IMG/VR virus record: IMGVR_UViG_3300036819_000183
Span: 1 to 28,008 of that record
Origin: a virus
Length of the DNA: 28,008 nt
Direction: 5' to 3' (one strand)
The notes below the pieces were generated by a model, which did not search any database, was not told the DNA's origin, and saw only the letters and a list, made by a program, of their open reading frames with translations. The position numbers were made by a program, and so were the translations under genes. Positions 16,020-22,240 of the stretch are shown one piece after another. Each line of letters opens with the position of its first letter. Within the stretch, counting starts at the first letter, position 1.

Positions 16020-16309
16020 AGCGCACCAGCGCCCTTGCCCGAGTTGCATGACCGGCACAGCCAGCGCAGGTTGGCCGGTGAGTTGTCCCCGCCGACGGCC
16101 AGCGGCACCACATGGTCGATCGTCATGCGTTCCACGACGCCGCAGGAAGGGCACGGCATGACCGGTCGCTCCAGCGCGCGGTACGCAGCGTCCTGGTAGG
16201 CCCTCCTTGACACGGAGGCGTTCCGTACGCGCTCCAGGGCGCGCCTGCAGCCAGCGCAGCGCGCGCCAGCGCCTACGAACGTCGCGGGGCAGTCCAGGCA
16301 GAGGCGCAT
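16016..16309 (-). CDS. HNH endonuclease (packaging-associated)
   Basis: A 97-aa HNH nuclease starting at ATG 16309. Two Cys-x2-Cys pairs near the N-terminus (CLDC, CAGC) are followed by MPCPSCGVVERMTIDHVVPL and NLRWLCRSCNSGKGAG, the classic HNH zinc-bound core with Asp-His, Asn and Cys-x2-Cys. HNH proteins next to terminase genes, such as HK97 gp74, help terminase cut concatemers at cos sites, so cos-type packaging is likely. A -10 TACACT ends 5 nt before this ATG, suggesting a leaderless transcript; an in-frame ATG at 16336 lies upstream of that -10 and is less likely. Confidence 0.87.
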   Translation of the reverse strand: MRLCLDCPATFVGAGARCAGCRRALERVRNASVSRRAYQDAAYRALERPVMPCPSCGVVERMTIDHVVPLAVGGDNSPANLRWLCRSCNSGKGAGAL

Positions 16310-16314
16310 GCCCC

Positions 16315-16345
16315 AGTGTACACCCCGTCCAGACATCCTGTCCGG
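16315..16345 (-). promoter_or_regulatory. Promoter before HNH nuclease, sharing the portal operator
   Basis: Minus strand: -35 CGGACA (16344-16339), 18-bp spacer, -10 TACACT (16320-16315), then GGGGC and the ATG. It overlaps the exact 14-base repeat GACATCCTGTCCGG (16332-16345) also found before portal. Both promoters have xxGACA, an 18-bp spacer and TACAsTGG. Confidence 0.58.
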
Positions 16346-16485
16346 ACACCGAGTCCAGGGCTGTCACGGTTGTCAATGACAGGTCGGGGTTACTTCCACC
16401 ACTACCACTACAACTACTTCTGCATCTTTTTTAGAACTGTCAATGACAGGAATGACAGTAGTTCATAACAGCAGGTCAGACCCTT

Positions 16486-16503
16486 GGTTAGGGTACCCTA
16501 ACC
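16486..16503. promoter_or_regulatory. Operator copy 2: perfect 18-bp palindrome GGTTAGGGTACCCTAACC
   Basis: A fully self-complementary site with half-sites GGTTAG and CTAACC separated by GGTACC. It shares both half-sites and spacing with copy 1 at 15882-15899. The two copies bracket the HNH nuclease and 41-aa gene, so they probably bind the same dimeric regulator, which is not identifiable in the element. Confidence 0.65.
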
Positions 16504-16549
16504 AGCGGTGACAGCCAGGTGACAGACTGGGTGCCTGTCATCACCCCGA

Positions 16550-16598
16550 GCACGGAACAGCCCCTGACGCTGGCGCCAGGGGCTGCTGTCCTCCGTGC
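16550..16598 (-). terminator. Hairpin terminator after the SF3 helicase gene
   Basis: Outer arms GCACGGA (16550-16556) and TCCGTGC (16592-16598) enclose inner arms CAGCCCCTG (from 16558) and CAGGGGCTG, with a 10-nt loop and a small asymmetric bulge. It begins 7 nt after the helicase stop (16605) on the minus strand. There is no U tract, common for actinobacteria. It probably ends the early int-HNH-helicase transcript. Confidence 0.75.
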
Positions 16599-16604
16599 TG
16601 GTGC

Positions 16605-18137
16605 TCACCTGTCAGCGGTGGCGACCACCCAACCCAGAACCATCCACGGACCACGCTCGGACTCCGGGCCGATCCGCGCGACGCGGTGACCCGCCGCGCG
16701 CAGCTCGACCTCGGTCTGCTTCTGCGACTGGGCGCGCAGTCCAGCGCCGGCACGCCACGACAGGTACGCCGCGTGCACGTCACTGAGCTTCTGCCCGAAC
16801 TCGGCCGGTACAGCCGAGCACCGTTCGGCCAGGAACTGCGCGAGCGGGCTACCGAGTGCCGTGGACAGCTCCCGGTCCTCCTGCGAGCTGGCAGGCACGG
16901 TGAAGCGCCAGCCGTTCGCCTCCAGGCGTGCCAGCCCGTCCAGCGCCCACACCAGAATGCCCTGCAGCACTTCCGGGCTGGTGAGTACGGCCTCCAGGAA
17001 CCAGTCCTCGCGCCCCACCTTCGACCACGGCGCCCGCAGGAACAGCGAGCGCGCGGCCAGGGCCCCGGTGCCGTCGTCGATCTGCACCGGGCTGTTGGCG
17101 CACATCATGATCCGTGCCGGCAGACGCATGGACAGGGGTGACTTGTGCTTACGGTCGACGAACACGATGCCCCCGCCGGTGATGCTCAGCAGGCGTTCGA
17201 TCGCGCCACTGCCTTTGAGCCGAGCATCGTCGATGGTCGCGTACGGGGCCGTGACCAGGCCTTGGAGTCCGAACGGACCGGCCAGCGCCTCCAGGCTGGT
17301 GGCTGCCCCGCTGTGCCCGAACAGCGCGGCCATGACGTTGGTGAACAACGTCTTGCCCGCCCGGGGCGGTCCGATGATCTGGATCCACTTCGAGGCGTAG
17401 GTGCTGCCGCTGATCAGGTAGCCGGCCCATTCCTGCGCGAGCATTTGACCCTCGGCATCGAAGGTCTCCCGCAGGAACTTGAGCCAGCACTCGGGCACCG
17501 CCGCGCCGGCGTCATAGGGCACGGCCAGGACCGAGGTGTTGAATCGCTCCGGGCCGGCCGGGGCGGTGCGCCAGTTCTCCCCGTCCTGTGACTGCTCCAG
17601 GCGGTTGCCCCGGCAGTCGATGGTCGGCATGCGCGGCTGCTCGTCGAGCTGGCCGTGGTTCAGCCAGCCGCCGGGTGCCAGGTCGTCCGGGACGCGTGCG
17701 ACCTCCTGCAGCGCGTGACGGACCGTACCGAGCTTGTTCTTGTTCGGAAGCCACGCGACCAGGCCCTGCGGGCCGTTGTACGTGGCGTGCTGGAGGTGCT
17801 TCTGCAGCTTGCCGTCGACGGCCTCGTCGGAGCACTCGACCCAGATGCCCCGCTCGGCCTGCCAGACCCACCAGGTCTCCTGCCAACGGACGAGCGTCGG
17901 TTGCCACTCGTCGTTGTGGAAGAACGTGTCGTGCACGTCCGTGGCCACCCGCACAGGCTCGGTGTGCTTGACCGTGGTGAAGGACAGCGAGCTGGCGGCC
18001 TGCATGGTGTCGATCTGTGCTTGCAGCACCTGCTCCAGCAGAGCCACCAGCTTGGTGTCGCCAGATGCCGTGGCAGCAGTGTGGGCCTTGGCCAGCTCGA
18101 AGGGGGACACGCTGGCGATCGGTGGCAGGTTCGTCAC
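16605..18137 (-). CDS. D5-like superfamily 3 helicase
   Basis: A 510-aa phage/plasmid replication helicase. Walker A is GPPRAGKT (residues 256-263) in WIQIIGPPRAGKTLFTNVMA. Further SF3 features are TAPYATIDDARLKGSGAIER, MRLPARIMMCANSPVQIDD (motif C) and AARSLFLRAPWSK (arginine finger). The upstream DTFFHNDEWQPTLVRW part matches the D5 N-terminal region. No primase (prim-pol or TOPRIM) motif is visible, so host primase would be needed. The GTG start overlaps the upstream HNH stop (GTGA). Similar proteins occur in phiRv1-type elements. It implies that the element initiates its own replication, possibly at the repeat region just downstream. Confidence 0.88.
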   Translation of the reverse strand: MTNLPPIASVSPFELAKAHTAATASGDTKLVALLEQVLQAQIDTMQAASSLSFTTVKHTEPVRVATDVHDTFFHNDEWQPTLVRWQETWWVWQAERGIWVECSDEAVDGKLQKHLQHATYNGPQGLVAWLPNKNKLGTVRHALQEVARVPDDLAPGGWLNHGQLDEQPRMPTIDCRGNRLEQSQDGENWRTAPAGPERFNTSVLAVPYDAGAAVPECWLKFLRETFDAEGQMLAQEWAGYLISGSTYASKWIQIIGPPRAGKTLFTNVMAALFGHSGAATSLEALAGPFGLQGLVTAPYATIDDARLKGSGAIERLLSITGGGIVFVDRKHKSPLSMRLPARIMMCANSPVQIDDGTGALAARSLFLRAPWSKVGREDWFLEAVLTSPEVLQGILVWALDGLARLEANGWRFTVPASSQEDRELSTALGSPLAQFLAERCSAVPAEFGQKLSDVHAAYLSWRAGAGLRAQSQKQTEVELRAAGHRVARIGPESERGPWMVLGWVVATADR

Positions 18138-18658
18138 GACGCACTGCCCAGCGTGCGCCAGTACGCCTCGTTGGCAGCGGCGACAGCGCGCTCGATCTGC
18201 TTGGGGGTGTGCGCCCGCCCGGCGAGGTCGGTGAGCTGCTCGGCCTTCTTGGCACGGGACGGCTTGGCGACCAGGTGCTCGGGCCGGAAGCAGGCCTTCT
18301 GGCCGCAGGTGTGGCCGACGGTGTGGCCGTCCGGGATGTCGCCGATCCAGAGCCGGTACGCCACGCGGTGTGCGTAGTCGGTGGTGCCGCTGGCCCCGCC
18401 GACCGACATGCGGCCGTAGCCGTAGAGCAGGGAGCCGGTGAAGAGCCAGCAGCCCTCCGGGGTGATGGTGCGCTTGGCCAGCAGCCGGTCCTCGACCGTG
18501 CGGCTGGTGCGGTGCTTGCGTGGCGCGTCGATGTTCGACAAGGTGTATCCTGTCTTGAGAGAGACATCGGACCCTGGTCGGGTGCGATCAGGCACTGGAA
18601 TGCCTGACCTGGCCGGGGTCTTCTGCGTTGGTACGGCCCGTTTGTGCCGCGTACCCAC
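18134..18658 (-). CDS. HNH endonuclease-like protein, second copy
   Basis: The conserved part is a zinc-bound HNH of a phage-typical type: TPEGCWLFTGSLLYGYGRM, YAHRVAYRLWIGDIPDGHTV, GHTCGQKACFRPEHL. These nucleases are often selfish or help replication or packaging. The open frame begins at GTG 18658, but its first ~39 residues resemble no family member and overlap a hairpin (18570-18620). A TTG at 18541 with AGGA 6 nt upstream would give a more usual 135-aa protein. It is coupled to the helicase gene by a GTGA overlap. It is distinct in sequence from the HNH nuclease at 16016. Confidence 0.8.
   Translation of the reverse strand: MGTRHKRAVPTQKTPARSGIPVPDRTRPGSDVSLKTGYTLSNIDAPRKHRTSRTVEDRLLAKRTITPEGCWLFTGSLLYGYGRMSVGGASGTTDYAHRVAYRLWIGDIPDGHTVGHTCGQKACFRPEHLVAKPSRAKKAEQLTDLAGRAHTPKQIERAVAAANEAYWRTLGSAS
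18570..18620 (+). ncRNA. Possible plus-strand hairpin RNA upstream of HNH-2
   Basis: Inner arms TCAGGCA (18588-18594) and TGCCTGA (18601-18607) close a 6-nt loop. Outer arms 18570-18582 and 18608-18620 pair over 13 positions, three of them wobble pairs that are G-U only if the plus strand is transcribed. The two stems are separated by a 5-nt bulge. No promoter is assigned, so it is a structural candidate only. Confidence 0.3.
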
Positions 18659-18713
18659 TGTACCATACGTTTGTCAAGATCCCGGCGTGTAAAGGGCTGG
18701 CAAAGCTTCAAGC

Positions 18714-20156
18714 TCAGAACGGCGCCCCGGGCATCTCGACCTCGACCGTCTCCGGCCGGAACGCCCGCGAGCCCCGCCCGGGCGCATGGACCACAACCCG
18801 GAACCAGGCCGCGAGCACCGCGCGCTGCGCCCCCGTACCGGCCGCCAGGAACGCCTGGCCGTAGTCCTCGGCGTCGCCGAGCGGCAGGAGCTGCTCCAGC
18901 GCCCGAGGCTCCTGCGCCACGGCCTGCGCCGCGATCCCGGCGCGCAGCTCGGCTAGCCGAGCTTCGATCGCGGCCGTGCGCCGCGCGAGCACGCGCGGGC
19001 TCAACGCGAGATCGTCGGCCAGCGCGTCGAGCTGGCTCTCCAGCCCGGCCAGCTCGGCCACGGCAGGCCCGGCCACCGCCGCGACGCCACGGGCCAGTGG
19101 CGGGGCCAGGGCCGAGGCGATCACCGAGCTGTGCGGGCCGGGGTCGAAGGAGAACCGGCCGGTTCTGACATCTCCCCACCAAGCCAACAACTCGGCCACA
19201 ACCCGACGAACATGTTCGTCGACGGCCTCCCGTTTGACGGCCACGTCCCGGCCGCTGGCGCAGACGTACAACCCGCCCCTCGCCACGTTCCCACCGCCAT
19301 GCATGACGCCGTCGCAGGCCCCGCACAGGGCCAGCGAGGCCAGCAGTGAGCTGCGGATCGGCTGCTTGTTCTGGCGCCTCCCCGGGGCGGCCAGCAGGCC
19401 CTGCGCGGCCTCCCATGCGCCGCGTTCGACCAGCGGCTCCCAGGCGGCGTCACCGACCACCTTCCCGAGGTGTGTGCGCAGTCCGGCGTAGGTCGGGTTG
19501 GCCAGAATCGGCGTGATCCACTCGCTGCGCCACGGCACACCGGCCTGCGTCGTCACCAGGCCCCGGGCGTTCCAGCGCCGGGCGATCTCGGCCGGCGCCA
19601 CGCCCCCGAGGAACCAGCCGAAGCCGTCCCGGACGGCCTGCGCCTCGGCCGGCACCAGCGCGCCCATGCCGACCTCGTAGCCGAACGGCCGGCGCCCGCC
19701 GGACCACTTGCCGGCCGCCCGGGCCTGCCGTGCCGCGGATTCCTGCCGTGCTCGCCGGTGCTCGCCTTCGTGCTGGGCGACCGAGGTGAGGATGCGGGCG
19801 TTCATCCGCCCCGACGGCGTCGACAGGTCGATGCCACCTGCCTGCACCGCGTGCACCAGCGGGTAGCCCGCCCCGATGACGCGCTCGAGGTCTCCCATGG
19901 TGCGGATCAGTCGGTCGGTGTGCCAGCACAGGACCACGGCCGGCTGATCCTCGAGGAGCTGCTCGAAGTCCGGGCGCCGGACACCCGAGGTCGCGGACAG
20001 GTCGTTGTCGACGTAGACCCGCCCGACGGCCAGGCCCAGCCGGTCGGCCAGGGCTCTGCAGTCGGCCTCGTGCCGCGTCACCGCGAGCCGGTCACCTGCC
20101 TCGTCCTCGGAGATCCGGACGTAGATCGCGCATGCCTTGACGTCTGCCATGGACAT
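18714..20156 (-). CDS. int: Large serine recombinase (prophage 1 integrase)
   Basis: A 480-aa large serine integrase. The N-terminal resolvase domain has ACAIYVRISEDEAGDRLAVT with catalytic Ser16, then VLCWHTDRLIRTMGDLERVI and PSGRMNARILTSVAQHEGEH. The recombinase domain has RRPFGYEVG and WRSEWITPILANPTYAG. The zinc ribbon reads LALCGACDGVMHGGG then LYVCASGRDVAVKREAVDEH, with only three of the usual four Cys. A coiled-coil-like segment follows (about residues 365-410). The ATG (20156) lies only 8 bp from the crossover core, inside the attP arm; a second ATG is two codons on. Its promoter must therefore come from across the att site: comM in the lysogen, the left arm in the circle. Confidence 0.93.
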   Translation of the reverse strand: MSMADVKACAIYVRISEDEAGDRLAVTRHEADCRALADRLGLAVGRVYVDNDLSATSGVRRPDFEQLLEDQPAVVLCWHTDRLIRTMGDLERVIGAGYPLVHAVQAGGIDLSTPSGRMNARILTSVAQHEGEHRRARQESAARQARAAGKWSGGRRPFGYEVGMGALVPAEAQAVRDGFGWFLGGVAPAEIARRWNARGLVTTQAGVPWRSEWITPILANPTYAGLRTHLGKVVGDAAWEPLVERGAWEAAQGLLAAPGRRQNKQPIRSSLLASLALCGACDGVMHGGGNVARGGLYVCASGRDVAVKREAVDEHVRRVVAELLAWWGDVRTGRFSFDPGPHSSVIASALAPPLARGVAAVAGPAVAELAGLESQLDALADDLALSPRVLARRTAAIEARLAELRAGIAAQAVAQEPRALEQLLPLGDAEDYGQAFLAAGTGAQRAVLAAWFRVVVHAPGRGSRAFRPETVEVEMPGAPF

Positions 20157-20190
20157 AGTCTACGCTGCCGAAGGCAGTCCAGCACGCCTG
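20148..20190. other. attR of prophage 1
   Basis: Prophage DNA ends and comM resumes at the core GCTG (20164-20167). Reading minus, comM gives Val-Leu-Asp-Cys-Leu-Arg-Gln up to the core and then leaves the family. Joining to 3562 restores Leu-Arg-Gln-Pro-Met-Glu-Ser-Gly. The rebuilt attB also has an imperfect dyad centred on the core (ATCGGC and GCCGAA). Confidence 0.82.
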
Positions 20191-21103
20191 CGCGGAACTC
20201 GGGTGCCTCGTCGAGGAAGAGCACGCCCCGGTGGGCCAACGAGACCGCACCCGGGCGCAGTTCTCCGGAACCGCCGCCGACCAGGGCAGCCGTCGTCGCG
20301 GTGTGGTGCGGTCGCGCGTAGGGCGGGCGGGTCACCAAGCCACCGCCGGTCGGCAGCACACCGGCCACCGAATGGATCTCGGTGACCTCCAGGGCCGCGG
20401 CCCGGCCCAGCTCCGGCAACAGGCCGGGCAACCGTTCGGCCAACATGGTCTTACCCGCCCCGGGTGCCCCGTGCAGGAACACGTGGTGGCCACCGGCGGC
20501 CGCCACCTCCAGCGCCCGGCGGGCCTCCGCCTGCCCCCGGACGTCGGCCAGGTCCGGCACCTCTGCCGGCTCCACGAGCGCGCGACGCGGCATCGGACCG
20601 AGCCGCTCCACCGGTTCCGGCACGGGCTCCCCACGCAGCACCGCCAGCGCGTGCCGCAACGAGGCGACGCCGACCACCTCGAGGCCGTCGACCAACCCGG
20701 CCTCGCCGACATTGGCCACAGGCACCATGACCCGGGTCAGGCCGGACCGCCCCACGGCCGCAACGGCGGGCAGCACCCCCCGCAGGCCGTGCACGCTGCC
20801 GTCGAGGCCGAGTTCGCCGAGCACGACCATCCCGGCCGTCGCGTCCTCCGGGACGGCTCCCGCGGCAGCCAGCACGACCAGCGCGAGCACCAGGTCGAAC
20901 CCCCCGCCACGCTTGTGCAGATCGGCCGGCGACATCGAGACGGTGACCTTCTGCTTCGGCCAGGCCTCCCCGCTGTTCTGGACCGCGGCCCGGACCCGTT
21001 CCCGGGCCTCCGACAACGCGGTGTCCGGCAGCCCGATCAGCCCGAACCCGGGCAGGCCCGGGCCGACGTCCGCCTCCACCCCCACCAGCCGACCGGTGAC
21101 CCC
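20164..21103 (-). pseudogene. comM: comM, middle fragment cut at both ends
   Basis: About 313 codons of ComM from near the N-terminus to Walker B. Visible are LVGVEADVGPGLPGFGLIGL, PDTALSEARERVRAAVQNSG, the ATPase Walker A GAPGAGKT, and VLFLDEAPEFRAGVLDCLRQ (Walker B) ending at attR. With the 3' fragment (about 194 codons) the sum is close to the usual ~500 aa. At the other end, family resemblance starts only at Gly-Val-Thr-Gly; the preceding residues are not ComM-like and the first ~12 codons are missing, where prophage 2 begins. The frame runs on from a GTG at 21133 and into the att arm downstream, but no functional protein is expected. Confidence 0.9.
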
Positions 21104-21124
21104 GGGTTCCGCGATTACGTAGAC
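21098..21124. other. Predicted attL of prophage 2 (approximate)
   Basis: comM identity fades at about 21103-21104 (codons GGG-GTC-ACC-GGT are still ComM-like; the next upstream codons are not), and a phage cargo gene starts at 21139 with AGGAG at 21126-21130. The sequence differs from prophage 1's att site, so a different integrase is implied. The exact core cannot be set without the right end, which is outside the window. Confidence 0.6.
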
Positions 21125-21138
21125 CAGGAGCACACCGC

Positions 21139-21504
21139 ATGAAGATCAACTGGCAGGCCACGCTCATGACCATCACGCTCGTCGCGAGCGGCATGGCCGC
21201 CGGGTCGATCCTCGCCGACGCCCACGGCGCGCCAGCCGCCGCGGTCCAGTCCGCGCCCGACTGCCGCGACGGCGCGCAGTGGTCGCAGTCCTTCCCCGCC
21301 AGCGACAGCACCGCCGCCTACAACGTCACGTGGACGTGCACCGCGGGCAAGATCCTGCCGACGGTCGTGCAGCCGTCCAGCGCCCCCGCGCCCGCGCCCG
21401 CAGCCGTACCGGCGCCAGTGAAGCCGAAGCCGGGCCGACAGATCGCCTGCGCCCAGGCCGTGCCGACCGGTGCCGTCGCCAGCTCCTGCCTACCGGTCCG
21501 CTAG
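21139..21504 (+). CDS. Prophage 2 exported small protein (cargo gene)
   Basis: A 121-aa protein with a signal-peptide-like start (MKINWQATLMTITLVASGMA, then AGSILADAHGAPA), a short globular part and an Ala/Pro/Val-rich stretch near residues 80-100. It has four Cys, as does the mature part of the prophage 1 lipoprotein, but I see no sequence similarity between the two and there is no lipobox. The ribosome site AGGAG lies 8 nt before the ATG. It occupies the same place, next to the att site on the plus strand, and ends with the same CTAG overlap with the convergent holin-like gene. A lysogen surface or exclusion role is possible but unproven. Confidence 0.72.
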   Translation: MKINWQATLMTITLVASGMAAGSILADAHGAPAAAVQSAPDCRDGAQWSQSFPASDSTAAYNVTWTCTAGKILPTVVQPSSAPAPAPAAVPAPVKPKPGRQIACAQAVPTGAVASSCLPVR

Positions 21505-21707
21505 CGCAGGAACAGCCCGGCACCCGTCGCCACGCCGCCGATCACGGCGGCGCAGGAAACCGTCACCGTCCAGAGCTGCCGGCCGGTGACGTAACCGGCC
21601 CGCTCGATCGTGCGCAGCCTGCCTTCGTGGTCGTTGCTGTCCGCGATCGACTGGTCAAGCTTGACTTCGATGCGGATGAGCCGCTCGCCCAGCTCGTCGA
21701 GCGTCAT
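21501..21707 (-). CDS. Small coiled-coil plus TM protein, prophage 2
   Basis: A 68-aa counterpart of 4113-4319: MTLDELGERLIRIEVKLDQS amphipathic start, YVTGRQLWT in the middle, then one membrane helix (SCAAVIGGVATGAGLFLR). The ATG overlaps the upstream stop (ATGA) and the TAG overlaps the stop of the convergent cargo gene. Holin-like by design. Conservation of length and of both overlaps in the two prophages shows that it is a real gene. Confidence 0.72.
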   Translation of the reverse strand: MTLDELGERLIRIEVKLDQSIADSNDHEGRLRTIERAGYVTGRQLWTVTVSCAAVIGGVATGAGLFLR

Positions 21708-22240
21708 CACGCCACGGCCCGCAGGATCGCCCAGGTGCCGGCCTTGAGGGTCGTCGTGGTCGCGGCGCCCGCGGTGGCCTGCGCGCCCTGCAGGGTGATC
21801 GTGCCGCCGGACAGACCACCGACGAGGGTGAGGTACTCCGTGATCCCGGAGACGCCGGACGAGATCGCGGCCGTGTCGGTGCCGTAGGTGACCGCACCGA
21901 GCGCGTTGTACAGGTAGGCGTGCATCGACGTCGAGGTGGACTGCGTGGTGCCCGACGTGGACGGGCCGTTGCCGAGCCGCAACCCGGAGCCGAGCGCGAC
22001 AGTCCCAGTCGTCGTGTAGGCCAGCGCCAGGCCGTGACCGGTCGCCGAGCTGGTCGCCCCGGCGTGCAACTCGAGCACGTAGGTCGTGTTCGCCAGCAGG
22101 GTGAACGAGAGATCCGTGGCCGACGCCGGGGTCGTCGTGTTCGTGTACGTCTGGTCCGAGGACAGCACCGCCAGCACGGGGCACAGCAGGTTCATCTTGG
22201 CGGCCAGTAGCTCCTCGCCAGAGGTGAAGGAGATCGTCAC
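21707..22240 (-). CDS. Beta-rich virion protein, prophage 2
   Basis: A 177-aa counterpart of 4319-4849. The start (MTISFTSGEELLAAKMNLLC), LSFTLLANTTYVLELHAGAT and the end (LKAGTWAILRAVA) align, while the middle has diverged. The GTG shares one base with the tail-tip stop (TAGTG). Probably a tail appendage expressed with the tail-tip protein. Confidence 0.65.
   Translation of the reverse strand: MTISFTSGEELLAAKMNLLCPVLAVLSSDQTYTNTTTPASATDLSFTLLANTTYVLELHAGATSSATGHGLALAYTTTGTVALGSGLRLGNGPSTSGTTQSTSTSMHAYLYNALGAVTYGTDTAAISSGVSGITEYLTLVGGLSGGTITLQGAQATAGAATTTTLKAGTWAILRAVA

Larger units (their letters stand above)
16337..16604. promoter_or_regulatory. Intergenic control region or replication-origin candidate
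   Basis: A 268-bp gap between the HNH nuclease frame and the SF3 helicase gene. It holds eight TGACAG/CTGTCA hexamers between 16361 and 16540. Two pairs form tight palindromes, TGTCA-A-TGACA (16371-16381) and CTGTCA-A-TGACAG (16437-16449). It also holds a CCACTACCACTAC-type repeat (about 16398-16418), a T6 run and an 18-bp perfect palindrome (16486-16503). It is more AT-rich than its surroundings. Being next to the helicase gene, it could be the origin, the early/late switch, or both. Confidence 0.6.
3562..20167. mobile_element. Prophage 1: complete ~16.6-kb serine-integrase element in comM
   Basis: Bounded by two halves of comM that share a GCTG core at 3562-3565 and 20164-20167. It encodes a serine integrase at its right edge, an SF3 helicase, two HNH proteins, terminase, portal, protease, capsid, connector, tail tube, chaperones, tape measure and tail tip, and an oppositely oriented lipoprotein gene at its left edge. 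It is very small for a tailed phage. I see no endolysin, repressor, small terminase or excision factor. The capsid-protease-helicase-integrase content recalls phiRv1-type elements of mycobacteria, but here tail genes are present too. It could be a minimal siphovirus or a phage satellite. Confidence 0.93.

Noticed and set aside
18648-18677. TTGACA (18672-18677) with TACGCG as an early promoter on the minus strand
   Set aside because: The -35 is perfect but the -10 is weak at 18-bp spacing and a better TACAGT is only 9 bp away; not firm enough to list as a promoter.
20151-20163. Link between the GGACA arms of attP and the GGACATCCTGTCC operators
   Set aside because: Only five bases are shared and arm spacing differs (22 bp versus 3 bp), so a common binding protein is not supported.
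20078-21142. Reading the comM middle fragment as a complete short gene from GTG 21133
   Set aside because: The first ~8 residues are not ComM-like and the C-terminus past Walker B is phage att sequence; it is a fragment cut at both ends.
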